Shown here in pieces: positions 8,840 to 19,839 of a stretch of DNA of 64,000 nt. The position numbers and the translations under genes are program-made. The notes beneath the pieces were generated by a model that had not been told where the DNA came from, ran no database searches, and saw nothing but the letters and a program-made list of their open reading frames with translations. The stretch's first letter is position 1. Each line of letters begins with the position of its first letter. Source of the stretch: Fremontodendron californicum (lineage: Eukaryota; Streptophyta; Magnoliopsida; Malvales; Malvaceae); contig JAULJL010000020.1 of NCBI GenBank assembly GCA_030761205.1, forward strand, positions 67,001 through 131,000, given 5' to 3'.

Positions 8840-11485
8840 CTAGTTATTTTCAAAACAAGGATCAGAAAGAAAAACAACCTCTTCTTGAGTAACATGATTT
8901 TCCAAAAAGAGTTTGAGTCTTTGTCCATTTACCTTGAATACGTTACCATTTTTAGGATTCTCAATGTCAAGTGCTCCATAATGATACACATGCTTAACCT
9001 CAAATGGGCTAGTCCATCTTGTTCTCAACTTACCAGGAAATATGTGAAGTCTAGAATTATAAAGTAGAACTTTTTGCCCAATATCAAATGTTTTTCTTGA
9101 AATTAACTTGTCATGAAAGGCTTTAGTTCTTTCTTTATGAATCTTAGAATTCTCATATGCATCTTTTCTGAGTTCCTCAAGTTTTTGTTTCCAACAATGC
9201 TTAACCTGAAAAGAATTTAACAAAGAATCAGTGTGTGAAATTTCTGAAGCATTATCAAACTCACATTCAATTAAATAAGCTTCTAAAGGATCATGGAATG
9301 TGGTAGTGGTGAGATGTTCATGAACAAGTTCTTCAATGAAATCCACTTCATGTACTTCTGAATCATCACCAGGTTGCTTGCAAGTGTTGAACACATTTAA
9401 TTCTAAAGTCATATTTCCAAAAGAAATGTTCAACATACCATTCCTGCAATTTATCAGAGCATTAGAAGTTGCAAGAAATGGACGGCCTAATATAACAGGA
9501 ATTTGAACATTTGGATTTGAAACAGGATGTGTGTCCAAAACAATAAAATCGACAGGGAAGTAAAAATTATCAATTTGAACCAAAACATCTTCAACTATCC
9601 CTCGAGGAATTTTTACAGAACGATCAGCTAGTTGAAGTGTAACAGGTGTTTCCTTGAGTTCACCTAAACCTAACTGTTGATAAACAGAAAAAGGCAAAAG
9701 ATTAACACTAGCACCAAGATCAAGCAATGCACGTTCTATTCTAGTGTTTCCAATGATGCATGAGATTGTTGGACATCCAGGATCTTTGAATTTTGGTGGA
9801 GTAAGGTGCTGAATGATTGAGCTCACACTTTCCGTCAAAAATGCTTTCTTTTGTACATTATGTTTCCTTTTAACTGTGCACATGTCCTTCAAAAATTTAG
9901 CATAAGATGGAACTTGTTTGATTGCATCCAATAAAGGAATGTTAATCTTAACTTGTTTGAAAAGTTCATAAATTTCTGCATTTTGATTCAAATTCTTTAT
10001 TGTTTGCAACCTTTGAGGAAAAGGAAGAGGATGCATACCTTTTTCTTTGTCCAAATTTTCAAGAAGTTCAGACTTACCATCATCCTTACCAATACTTTTC
10101 GGAGGGGAAAGAGGATCTTGGTCTTTTGATGGAATGTTTTTGTCAATTGCCTTTCCACTTCGAAGAGTTGTGATAGAACTGGCATTTTCCTGTTGAGTTT
10201 CATTGGAGCAAGAAACAAGACATTGAGTAGAAGGGTTAGGCTGAGGTTGAGCAGGAAACTTACCTTTTTCTTGAGTGCGTAATGAAGCTGTCAATGTGGA
10301 CAAGGTGTTTTTGATCTCATTGATGTCCTGTGAAGTTTGGTTATTCACATTTGCTTGTGTTTGCATGAATGCTTGCAATGTCTCTTCCAAGGTTTGTACA
10401 CGTGAAGGTTGATAGGAAAAAGTGTTGCCCGGCTTTTGAGATTGTGGTACCTGAACATGATTATTATTCCGCCAACTGAAGTTGGGATGATTTCTCCATT
10501 CAGGGTTATACGTTTCAGAGTAAGGAGAAGGAAAAGGCTTTTTAAATGTGTTTATGGAATTTACTTGATCATGCAACGCTTCTTTAAGAATGGGAATGTT
10601 TGGACATTCAGAAGTGGGGTGTCCCATGATTTCACAAATTCCACAACTTTCTTCATTTTTAACCGTTTTGACTTCTTTTACTTCTCTAAGTTCCATGGCT
10701 TCAATCTTTCTAGCCAAATTAGCTACTTTAGCTTTTATCTCATCTTCTTGACTAAAATGATATTTTCCTCTGTTAGAAACAACATTAGATCTATTGGAAC
10801 TTTCAGAGGAATTATCTGTGTGCCAGGCTTGAGAGTTATCTGCCAAATGGTCTAAGTAGTCAAAGGCTTCTTCAGGTTCTTTTTCTAGAAACTCACCGTT
10901 ACACATTGTTTCAACAAATTGTTTAGTTTCGGGAGTTAAACTTTCATAAAAGAAACTAATAAGACGCCATTTTTCAAAACCATGATGTGGACAAGAACTT
11001 AACAAATCTTTAAAACGCTCCCAGCACTGAAAAAATGCTTCATTTTGATTTTGATTGAAATTTTGAATCTGTCTTTTCAAAGCAGTAGTTTTATGTGCTG
11101 GGAAAAATTTCTTTAGAAACTCAGTTTGTAATTCTTGCCATGTGCCAATTGACCTTGGTTTTAAATTATGAAGCCAAATTTTTGCTTTATCTTTTAAAGA
11201 AAAAGGAAATAATTTTAGCTTGACAATTTCATTTGTGCATTGTTGGTCATTAAAGGTGACACATACATCTTCGAAGTCTTTTAGAAACGAGTAAGCACTT
11301 TCCGATTCTAACCCATGGAAATTTGGAAGCAAACCTATCATACCTGGTTTAAAACGAAAGTTGTTTGCATTGAGAGGAAAAATAAAACAAGAGGGTGATG
11401 AGCTTCGAGTTGGTTGCAAGTAGTCACGCATGGTGCGTACTTGTCTGTTCTCATCTTCAGCATGAACACTTTCATTGTCAGCCAT
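8840..11485 (-). CDS. gag-pro: Gag-protease fused in frame to an integrase C-terminus
   Basis: One long open frame, 912 codons from 11578. The start at 11485 (MADNES) is preferred because the upstream 31 residues do not look like Gag, but either start is possible. Numbering from 11578: retrotransposon Gag domain about 110-245 (IWLHNLKP, WERFKDLL), CCHC knuckle CGICEIMGHPTSEC at 312-325, aspartic protease motif DLGASVN with the catalytic Asp at 620, and ILGRPF near 697. From about residue 802 the sequence becomes the C-terminal integrase region of Athila-type Pol (SRLHIFPGKLRTRW, KVNGQRLK). RT, RNase H and the integrase catalytic core are missing, yet the frame is unbroken across the junction. 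The product would still give capsid and protease. The fused integrase tail may be a bystander or may be selected for chromatin contact or packaging. Confidence 0.85.
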   Translation of the reverse strand: MADNESVHAEDENRQVRTMRDYLQPTRSSSPSCFIFPLNANNFRFKPGMIGLLPNFHGLESESAYSFLKDFEDVCVTFNDQQCTNEIVKLKLFPFSLKDKAKIWLHNLKPRSIGTWQELQTEFLKKFFPAHKTTALKRQIQNFNQNQNEAFFQCWERFKDLLSSCPHHGFEKWRLISFFYESLTPETKQFVETMCNGEFLEKEPEEAFDYLDHLADNSQAWHTDNSSESSNRSNVVSNRGKYHFSQEDEIKAKVANLARKIEAMELREVKEVKTVKNEESCGICEIMGHPTSECPNIPILKEALHDQVNSINTFKKPFPSPYSETYNPEWRNHPNFSWRNNNHVQVPQSQKPGNTFSYQPSRVQTLEETLQAFMQTQANVNNQTSQDINEIKNTLSTLTASLRTQEKGKFPAQPQPNPSTQCLVSCSNETQQENASSITTLRSGKAIDKNIPSKDQDPLSPPKSIGKDDGKSELLENLDKEKGMHPLPFPQRLQTIKNLNQNAEIYELFKQVKINIPLLDAIKQVPSYAKFLKDMCTVKRKHNVQKKAFLTESVSSIIQHLTPPKFKDPGCPTISCIIGNTRIERALLDLGASVNLLPFSVYQQLGLGELKETPVTLQLADRSVKIPRGIVEDVLVQIDNFYFPVDFIVLDTHPVSNPNVQIPVILGRPFLATSNALINCRNGMLNISFGNMTLELNVFNTCKQPGDDSEVHEVDFIEELVHEHLTTTTFHDPLEAYLIECEFDNASEISHTDSLLNSFQVKHCWKQKLEELRKDAYENSKIHKERTKAFHDKLISRKTFDIGQKVLLYNSRLHIFPGKLRTRWTSPFEVKHVYHYGALDIENPKNGNVFKVNGQRLKLFLENHVTQEEVVFLSDPCFENN

Positions 11486-11599
11486 GGTAGGAGTTGTATT
11501 AGAAAGATTACCTGAAAAAGTTTCACAATAAAATCTAACTAAACGACGAGATCTAAAATCACGTCGCCAAACAAGCATAAAACAAAGTTAATAAACAAA

Positions 11600-11735
11600 A
11601 TTAGGCGGTATAACCAGCCAATAAAAATAAATATATACAAATTAGGCGGTATAACCAGCCAATAAAAATAAATATACTTATAAATTAGGCGGTATAACCA
11701 GCCAATAAAAATAAATATACTTATAAACTTATATA
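11600..11735. repeat. Triplicated leader repeat of the Athila-like element
   Basis: Three copies of ATTAGGCGGTATAACCAGCC followed by AATAAAAATAAATAT start near 11600, 11641 and 11684. They lie between the PBS and gag, in the position of the packaging leader. Function unknown. Confidence 0.8.
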
Positions 11736-11747
11736 CTTAGTATTGCT

Positions 11748-11765
11748 TCCCCGGCAACGGCGCCA
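11748..11765 (-). other. Primer-binding site, tRNA-Asp type
   Basis: The minus strand reads TGGCGCCGTTGCCGGGGA, the complement of the 3' end of plant tRNA-Asp including CCA. It lies 6 bases inside the 5' LTR. This priming tRNA is characteristic of Athila elements and fixes the element's orientation. Confidence 0.9.
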
Positions 11766-11771
11766 AAAACT

Positions 11772-13255
11772 TGATGGAAACTCAATTAAGAGTTGTAAAC
11801 CCAAGTGCAGGTTATGTTCAAGTAATAAATTCTCGGGTGTCCGAGGTCGAACCACAGGGAAGCGTATTAGTAAGTATAAGTTTATAAATATATAAGAAAA
11901 AGAAAGTAAACAAGATATTAGGGAATCAACAACAAAACAAAATAAACAAGATATTAGAGAACAAAATAAATAAAATAACATAAAAGAAATTAAACAAAAT
12001 ATAAAAAACAATAAGAAAGGATGTTGAGGTTAGAGAATCCACTCTTGGTGTTATGCTAAGATTAATCTTGTTTTATTACACAATTGAAATCCACACATAA
12101 GGGAGGTTCCAATCGGAAGGTTTAGCAATTCAGTCCAAATTGTCCAACGTCCATAGCATATGATATTATGTTCATTTGGTGTCCTCAAAACTCATAAAAA
12201 GAGTCCAAGCATTCCTTATGCCAAAGTATATGTCTACAACAAATCAAGGTTATGAAACCAAGCATTTACTGTGCCATTTTCATTGTCAATAATGAATCAA
12301 GATCTCTACTTTGCAAGTATGATTTTAAACCAAAAGAAAATATTATCTATACTAGTGCTTATAAATGATGATTCATTTTAGCTCATGTTTAAGAGACTAA
12401 CCTTAGCATTTACCAAGAGCTTCACCTCATCACCTCAACAATATGATTAGAAACACATACTAGATATGAATAAAATGAAAAGAAATGTAAGAAGAAAAAG
12501 AAAACTAGAGAAAGGAAAGAAAAAGAAAACTTAGAGAATTTTATTACAATGGCTATCCTACCAATGTATCAATGTATCCCAATACTCATCCAAGGCCCTC
12601 TATTTATACACATTTTGGAGGGCTAAATGACAAGAGACAAGCTTTACAAATTTCAAAGGTAGGTATAATAGGTGGGTGCATTTTTCTAACAATTTTCGTC
12701 ATATTGTATGACAATTCTGATCAGCCAGCTTGATGGTCGATTTTGTCAATGTTGGAGGCTCGATCTGATAAAATGGTCTTCTAGAAAAATATACCCCTAT
12801 CAGTTACGGATCCATAGCCGTTGGAATCAGATCATTTGCGCACGTGGATCGGGAGATATGGTCAAAATACCAAAACGGTGCAGAACAGACGTCATTGCAC
12901 ATCAGCCAACTTGATGGTCGATTTCGCTAGGGAAAACGACTCCGTTTCAAGAAGTGTAAAACATGAAAAAGATAGATATGCCTCTTAGCTTTGCAGGGAT
13001 ACAAAGTTCAGCCTTATTGCTTCAGTGAAACTCGAGATATAGCTGATATGGCAAAAGATGTCGGAACTGGAACTGAACTGGATTTGCCCTTAATTCTAGT
13101 AATCTGAAATCACTCAAAGAAACTTGTGAAAAACACCAAATTACATAAAAATATAAAAGATCATAAACACAATTAGACTAAACAATAATAACTCGTATTT
13201 GACACAAAACAATAATAAAACATAACTAAAAACTATATAATTATACGAGTTATCA
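11772..13255 (-). promoter_or_regulatory. 5' LTR of the Athila-like element, with TATA box at 12596-12610
   Basis: The second 1484-bp LTR, which reads the same as 3828-5311 base for base as far as I can compare. In the element's sense it begins TGATAACTCG and ends GTTTCCATCA. TGTATAAATAGAGGG at 12596-12610 is a strong TATA box, placing transcription start near 12565-12572. This LTR should drive gag and, after splicing or readthrough, the Cys-rich and LOG ORFs. Confidence 0.85.
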
Positions 13256-13260
13256 CTCCT
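13256..13260. repeat. Target site duplication CTCCT, right copy
   Basis: CTCCT directly follows the LTR end and matches 3823-3827. Confidence 0.9.
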
Positions 13261-13757
13261 CTAGAAGGAGATTTCTCATTTTTCAAAATTATAAAACCCT
13301 GGATATCTCCACCAGAGGCTTCAGCTATCACCACCGAAGACTTGTTCACTTTTAAAACTGTAAAATTCTGGATATCCCCACCAAAAGCTTTGGCTATCAC
13401 CACCAAAGACTTGCTCATTGTAAAATTCTGGGTAACTCCTCTAGAAGAAGATTTCTCATTTTTCAAAATTATAAAACCCTGGATATTTCCACCAGAGGCT
13501 TCAGCTATCACCACCGAAGACTTGTTCACTTTTAAAACTGTAAAATTCTGGATATCCCCACCAGAAGCTTTGACTATCACCATCAAAGACTTGCTCATTG
13601 TAAAATTCTGGATAACTCCTCCAGAAGAAGATTTCTCATTTTTCAAATTTATAAAACCCTGGATATCTCCACCAGAGGCTTCAGCTATCACCACCGAAGA
13701 CTTGTTCACTTTTAAAAACTGTAAAATTCTGGATATCCCCACCAGAAACTTTGAGAA
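13261..13757. repeat. 180-bp higher-order tandem repeat of Ogre A
   Basis: CTCCTCTAGAAG-type starts recur at 13256, 13436 and 13616. Each 180-bp unit consists of two related half-units with CCACCAGAGGCTTCAGC or its variant CCACCAGAAGCTTTG. It continues the array at 2690-3822 that the Athila-like element interrupts. Open frames on both strands here are repeat translations. Confidence 0.85.
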
Positions 13758-14160
13758 ATGATGCAGATGCACATGTCTTTTAACAAGGTGCTCATGCTTC
13801 ATGGTGCAAATGTAAAATATTTCTTAGTGCAAATGCAAATGGCCTGGATTGATGCCCATGTTTCATGATGCAGATGCCCCTACTAATTGTGTTCATGTAA
13901 CTGGTTTATGAATGGTGTAACTACAATTACCACACATTAATGAAAATGCAATGATTCTAGAAATGATGCAATTGCTTGAGATGACACAAATGCGAATTCC
14001 ATGAAGAATGTAAATGTAAAGGTAAAATGCAGATGCTTATGGAATAATGCCAATGCAAATACCCTGAATGATGCAAATGCTTGCCGACACTGTGCAGATG
14101 CAAAAGCTCGATAAAGAGATGAGTGCTCATGAGTGATGCAAATGCCCCCGGTTGTTTTTC
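13758..14160. repeat. Short GATGCAAATG-type repeats
   Basis: Irregular repeats of ATGATGCAAATGC and variants, the same family as 3405-3620. They belong to the Ogre A 3' region. No gene is visible. Confidence 0.7.
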
Positions 14161-16464
14161 TAGACTTTGGCTTAGCCTTTCAAATTCATTTTTCCTCTTC
14201 AAATCAGAGTATATCTTCAATTCATTTTGGCTATTCTCTTTGCCCCAACAGTTTTCGAACTTTCATCAACAGAGATCTGCACTGGGTTCGATTTCTTCTT
14301 CTCATATCTGGAAGTTAGGACCTACCCTGGCAGTTCTATACCTTTGGGTAAGAAAAATCCTTGTCTCATGTCAACATCAAAATGGGTATTTCAAAAAATC
14401 TCTTTATTTGTTTTCGCATTTTGAAAACTTCTGAACAAAAATATTAACCCCACAACGTGTGATGTATAAATCTTTTGAAGACTGATGATCATTGTTAGAA
14501 ATTTCTCTAAGTATCAATCTGGGTTTTTTTCAACTGGGATTGGCAAGGCTTGGTATAACAAGATTCTGGCTTTTCCAGGAAAACTTCATGACAAAAATGT
14601 ATATTCCTTCTAGGCTCACAAATGGAACAGGTTTTATAAATCATGAATTTATTGAGAACCAAAGAAATTTAACATTCTTTTAGTTTCCATATCAAGGCAT
14701 TTTGACAAGCGTCAAGATTGGCCGGGATGTTCAAACTGAAAAGTTTAATCTTGGAGAAAAGTTTCAGTTTTTTGAAGACAATCCTCTGAATGAGAATTGA
14801 CAATTTGGGAGGTTCAGGAATTCCTAGATGTTCCTTAATGACCACTTTTTAAGATGACCTTCTCTTTTTGTGGTATCGACACTTTCATAGATGGCATAAA
14901 AAACTCCCATTTTACTCTAGACCGCCCGTTTTTGGGTTTTTGCCCTAGAGTCCCTTTTCTTTCCAATTTTTTATTTTTTTTTACCATGCACTTGGGAATT
15001 CTAAATTCTTCCTTAGTGAAATGAGAATTTGATGAGATGGGATAAAATCTGAGGAAAACCCTTCAAATTAAATATTCATGCTTGATCAAAATGGACTTTT
15101 AAAGCATGTAATGTAGGCCATGGCTCAGGGTTCAGAAAGAAAGGATAAATAGGCCCAAAATATGTGTTTGAGGGTAATCAGATCAAGGATCCTTTCTTTG
15201 AGAATGATTCTTTTTGAAGCATTTGTCCCTTCTTGGACATTTTTTTCCTTTTGACTTTGCTCTTTTTCTTCCTTGCTTTTGGCTTTCAATTTGCCATGTC
15301 TTTCACACTTTTTTTTCATTTTTTTGCATTTTTTTCATTCATTTTGCCCCTTTTTTTTTCAACGGAGTGAGCCTGTCTTTATTCGGGGCTCCATTTGCTT
15401 TGCATCTGTCTTTGAGCTAGGATTCGTTTCTCAATGATCTTTAAAAAGATCTTTCCTTACATTTGCCCCCTAGTGTAGAGGGTGATCCTTGATCAGGGTT
15501 CAAAGAAGAAAGAATTCTTTCGGCTCAAAAGGGGTGACTATGGATAATTTCTTTTTGTGCGAAAGGGATATGAAAGATGGCCATTCCTCATGTCAAGCAC
15601 GAATATTCACTTTGAAAAGAAATCCTCAGGGGAAATAGATATTCCGAATTTCATTTTGCACTTTGGAATCATTCGAATTCTTATATGCATGATATCACAA
15701 TTTTTTTCATTTTTCATTTTTCATCGCATGCCCCAATGATTCATGCGTTTAATCCATCCATTCACCATATATCCATCATTTCCGCATATGATGCCCCAAT
15801 TTGATTAACCATGAGAATCTGTATCAACAAGGAACATAGCAAGTCTAGGTCTATTTTGAAAAGGCTGAGTTTCCAATCTGAGTTCTTTGAAGAGACAAGG
15901 AAAATATGACCCAAAAACGGGTTTTCTTTGGGACAAGGGATAATCTAGTTCAATCATTGTGCCCCAAGGTGTCAATCATGAAGTGATGTTTGGGCAATTA
16001 GTGTTTTGTGGTTTGTTGAAAGTGACATGAATGGTTTTGGCACAACCTTGACACAGATCAAATTACCAAAATCTAGATTCTTGAAAGAATGTCTCATTTG
16101 TTTAAATTTCAAGGAATTCGAAAAATTTCAAAAAGTTCGTTCCTTTGTTCATAGCCTAGACTAGGATTTACATCCTTGCTTAGTCTTTCAAGTGTTCTTG
16201 ATTCAAGGTTTAGGTATAGAGAAGCCCAAAAAAGAGGGGGATGATGTTGGGTCATTTCTAACACTGATCATCAATCTTCTTGAGACTATCCATTATTAAA
16301 ACTTCCTTAATGCTTGTTTTTGCAAATTCAAGTTATTGTTAAAAAACAACAAACACAAAGCACTTAAAATTCAAAATTCATTTAATTCATGTAGATGTTA
16401 ACATGAGACAAGTGCTTTCATCATCACAGTGTATAGAACTACATGCGTCCAAAACCTAATATGA
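14161..16464 (-). other. Non-coding interior of Ogre A, pol absent
   Basis: In an autonomous element protease, RT, RNase H and integrase would follow gag here. I find no RT, RNase H or integrase motif in any frame, only short random frames and a T-rich stretch near 15300-15360. Ogre A is therefore a pol-less derivative. Confidence 0.6.
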
Positions 16465-17921
16465 TCATGCATAATATTTCTTATGACACTTGACTTCCCC
16501 ATCTTCAAAACTTATCAAACCAGCCTTGATGAGATCTCTGACCTTGTACTTCAAAGCGGGGCAGTTCTCTGTTGAGTAACCTTGATTGCCAGAATGATAA
16601 CCACAACACTCATTAGCATCATACCAGCTCGGATAAAGGGGCTTCAGAGGCTCTAATTGCATGGGTGTCACAAGGTGATTCTGGATGAGTTGACGTAGTA
16701 GCTCACTGTATGTCACAGGAATCGGGTCAACCTGATTTCTTTTTCGCTTTTTATGCCCATTTCGATTATTCCCAAGGATGTTCGATTGATAGACAGATGT
16801 AAATTCTGGTGTAGTTGCAGTCATTGGTTGGTAAGGATAAAAACCTTGAGAGACATTGTTTAGGGTAGAGTAAAATGGCTGATACAAGGAGAATTGGGGA
16901 AGTGGGGCAAAGTCTTCCACGACTTGGGTATCTTCTTTTTTCTTTTCAGATGCCCCATTGTTCTTGGTATTGGATGTTCTTTCTCCTTCAATTTTCCCAT
17001 CCTTGATAGCATTCTCAATCATCTCCCCTGGAATTACCATGTCCGAAAAATTCTTTGTGATGTTGCCGACAAGTATATCATAGTACGGGGCCTGCAGTGT
17101 ATTCACAAAAGGACAGTGGTTTCCTTCTGAGTTAAGGGCGATTGTACTTGGACGGCCAGGCTCATCCACCGTTGCGCATATTCTTTGAAGCTCTCAGTAG
17201 CTCTTTTCTTCATATTTTGCAAGGTGAGACGGTCAGGCACCGTGTCAGTCATATGCTTGTACTGGTTTAGAAAAACCCTAGCCAGGTCATTCCAAGAGTG
17301 AATCTGATCCTTGCTCAACTGACTATATCACCTAATTGTGGATCCGCTGAGGCTATCCTGAAAGCAGTGAATCAAAAGCTTATCATTATCTATATGACTT
17401 GTCATCTTTCGGCAGAACATAGTGATGTGGGCTGACGGATCGGTCGTCCCATCATATTTCACAAAGTCAGGGATCTTTAACTTAGGAAGAATGACTAAAT
17501 CGCAGACCAAACATCGTTCTTTCGCATCTAAACTCCCAAATACATCTGTATTTTCTACTACCCGGAGCCTTTCATCTAACAACTGATATTTCCCTTGGGA
17601 ACCTGCCAACTCAACCTCATTTACTGTAACAATTTTCAACTTTGCCTGTTCAGCTGGATCATCTGAGTTTAGGACATTGACGGGGTTAACAGTATTCTGG
17701 GCATCACTCATTACGACCTCATCCTGACCCTTTTGTGCCTCTAACCCTTCTCTGGCGACAAAGTTTTCAGTGTATCCTTTTCCCTTGATTACGGCAGACA
17801 TTAGCTCCATCAATTTAGTCATCTGATCCTTAGATTCTGCTTGAGACTTTGCTAGCTGTTCTCGCAATTCTTTCTGTTCCCTTTCCATTTTTTCCATTCG
17901 GGCAACTTTTTCATTCTCCAT
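16465..17921 (-). pseudogene. gag: Ogre-type Gag, broken
   Basis: Three overlapping minus-strand frames together spell an Ogre Gag. The N-terminal coiled-coil and spacer with FGSLDAKE and PKLKIPDFVKYDGTTDP is at 17328-17921, the capsid core (WNDLARVFLNQYKHMTD, SFKEYAQRW) at 17103-17318, and the C-terminal part with the knuckle-like CGYHSGNQGYSTENC at 16465-17169. A nonsense codon near 17328 and a frameshift near 17150 break it. The first two pieces match the Gag of Ogre B (41390-42244) closely in order and wording. It cannot make a full Gag, so Ogre A is non-autonomous. Confidence 0.8.
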
Positions 17922-17949
17922 AGCACTAGCCTGTATTAAAAGGGTACTC

Positions 17950-18860
17950 AGTACTTCTTCTGATTTGAAATGGAAATTCTTTCAAAGACTCCTAAAGTCA
18001 AGCCAACTTCTATTTTATTTTCCCCAAATGTATGTCATGATGAATGAGCCATGATTGTCATTTGATGCATATAAAGCCTAAACAATATGATGTATGGACA
18101 TATACAATGGAAACATGCTGACCATATATGTAATAAATGCAATCACAATGCCAACATATTGCAAACAAAGAATAAACAAATCAACACATGGATATATGCA
18201 ATGACTGATCATGTGCATTTTAGCATATTTCCCAATGAATGTTCATATATCCTATGAATGCAACACGGTGTCAATTATGATACATGCAAACAACGAATGA
18301 TTGATATAGAGTATATACAAAGAAAATCATGCTAACCATGTGTGTCATGAATGTGACCTAATGCTAATCATGATGTATGTAATAAGAAAATTAATGCATG
18401 AACATATACAAAGAAATCATGCTGACTATGTTTGTTATGAATGCAACCCAAAGTCAATATGATGCTTGTAAAGAATAAGCAAATTAATGCATGGATATAT
18501 ACAAAAAAAATCATGCTGATTATGAATGCATGAATGCAACCTGATGCTAACATGATACATGTATGAATGTATGGTATGACCACTAATTGATCGGATGCAA
18601 AATGCAAAAGGAGAAGATATCACAGAGGAAATAAGAATCGGAGGAACTTAATCATCAACCTCTCATAAATTTGAAACATAATCAATTCATTCCCATATCA
18701 AGGTTCACAATGGTATAAACCATGTTTTACAAAATTTGAACAGTGGTTAAAACTGTCTTTACAAGCACTTTATTCTTCCTAACATCCTAAGGCTACAAGA
18801 GCCGGCTACTGAAAAAGTGAAATCCTATTACATATATAAGACCGAAGTCTTTCCACCTCA
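17950..18860 (-). repeat. Spacer with ATG-rich tandem repeats between the two gag copies
   Basis: Diverged repeats of about 130 bp contain ATGCTGACCATATATGT, GAATGCAACCTGATGCTAACATGAT and similar stretches. The same family continues at 19840-20360 on the far side of the second gag-like ORF. Apparent frames such as 18368-18607 are repeat translations. Confidence 0.6.
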
Positions 18861-18880
18861 ATGCTGTAAATCTCCCAATC

Positions 18881-19819
18881 CTAATGGCGCTTTCCCATTC
18901 CTTTATCAATCAGTGTCGTTGGATCCAACCACTTGGCATTTATAAGAGTTTGCACTTTCTTTTTGAATGCTAGACAGTCTTCAATGTTATGGCCAACAAT
19001 TCCACAGTGATAATCACATCCTGCTTTTGGATTATACCCATTTGGATATGGTGGTAACAGGGGTTTTAATGGGATACAGGCAACCATGTGATTTTGGATC
19101 AGTATAGGGAAAAGCTCTCGGTAGCTAATTGGAAAGGGATCAAAAGGCCTTTGTCGTTTCTTAGTCACACTGAACCTAGAAGTTGGGGCATTTGGTGGTG
19201 GCACTAAGGTCCGAACCGGAGTGTTTACATAGAGATGTGGCGGAACAGCATGGTAAGGGTAGGGATTTGGACACGGGGCCTTTGGAGGTTGTACATAGCT
19301 CGAGGTTCCTATCCTAGATACTGGATAAGGTGATTGATGAGGGAAATAGTATGAACTGGCAGCTGTTGGCGATGGAGTGGGATTCAGGAATCTCGCAGTG
19401 GTCATCCCAATGGACGATTGGACCATAGTAGGGTGGGGATATTGGTTTAGACCTAGAACAGTTTGCAGGTATGGTACAGGATCCAAGGTTTCTATCTTTG
19501 GTACCAGGCTCTCAGGTTTAATCATTTTCACGATTTTGTCCATAATTTCATCATGATTGCAACCTTTGTGGCATTGACAAGTGCAAGATCCAGCAAGGAT
19601 TGTATGTTCTGGACCTAATGGTTTTGGTTGATCCGAAGGCGATGCAGAGCCCTGAGAAAGTTCCTTTTTACTTTTACCCATATCCTTAACCATTTTCAGC
19701 AATTTGGCAAGCTGTTCCTTCACCTCTCGGATTTCATTTCCACATTCCTCTTGATTGCGTTCCAAAGCAACCAATCGTTCCTCCGATTCATTCTCATATC
19801 TCGAACCCCTTTCATGCAA
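18881..19819 (-). CDS. Second Gag-like ORF lacking the capsid core
   Basis: An open frame of 312 aa. Residues 1-60 are a charged coiled-coil (ERLVALERNQEECGNEIREV). Next comes a Pro-rich middle (YPYHAVPPHLYVNTPVRTLV), then a C-terminal block resembling the Gag tail of both Ogre copies here (PISYRELFPILIQNHMV, CDYHCGIVGHNIEDC, AFKKKVQTLINAKWL). The capsid core present in 17103-17318 is missing. It lies upstream of the broken gag in the same orientation, in the position of Ogre ORF1. It might be a Gag-derived accessory protein or a duplicated remnant. It is unbroken, unlike its neighbour. Confidence 0.6.
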   Translation of the reverse strand: MHERGSRYENESEERLVALERNQEECGNEIREVKEQLAKLLKMVKDMGKSKKELSQGSASPSDQPKPLGPEHTILAGSCTCQCHKGCNHDEIMDKIVKMIKPESLVPKIETLDPVPYLQTVLGLNQYPHPTMVQSSIGMTTARFLNPTPSPTAASSYYFPHQSPYPVSRIGTSSYVQPPKAPCPNPYPYHAVPPHLYVNTPVRTLVPPPNAPTSRFSVTKKRQRPFDPFPISYRELFPILIQNHMVACIPLKPLLPPYPNGYNPKAGCDYHCGIVGHNIEDCLAFKKKVQTLINAKWLDPTTLIDKGMGKRH

Positions 19820-19839
19820 ATGAAAATGTCATGAGATTA

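Larger units (their letters stand above)
3828..13255 (-). mobile_element. Athila-like non-autonomous LTR retrotransposon carrying a LOG gene
   Basis: A complete 9.4-kb element inserted in Ogre A. The LTRs (3828-5311 and 11772-13255) have equal length and show no difference that I could find. It is flanked by the CTCCT duplication. The PBS (11748-11765) matches the 3' end of tRNA-Asp, as in Athila elements, and the PPT is at 5312-5320. In transcription order it holds the 5' LTR, a short leader with a triplicated repeat, gag-protease fused to the integrase C-terminus, a Cys-rich ORF, a LOG-family ORF, a 1.7-kb non-coding tail and the 3' LTR. RT, RNase H and the integrase core are absent, so it must be mobilised in trans. 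LTR identity implies very recent insertion. Confidence 0.9.

Noticed and set aside
13233..13802. Repetitive frames on both strands (SSVVIAEASGGDIQ-type repeats)
   Set aside because: They are translations of the 180-bp tandem repeat.
18368..18623. Cys/His-rich short frames between the two gag copies
   Set aside because: They derive from ATG-rich tandem repeats and lack any recognised domain.
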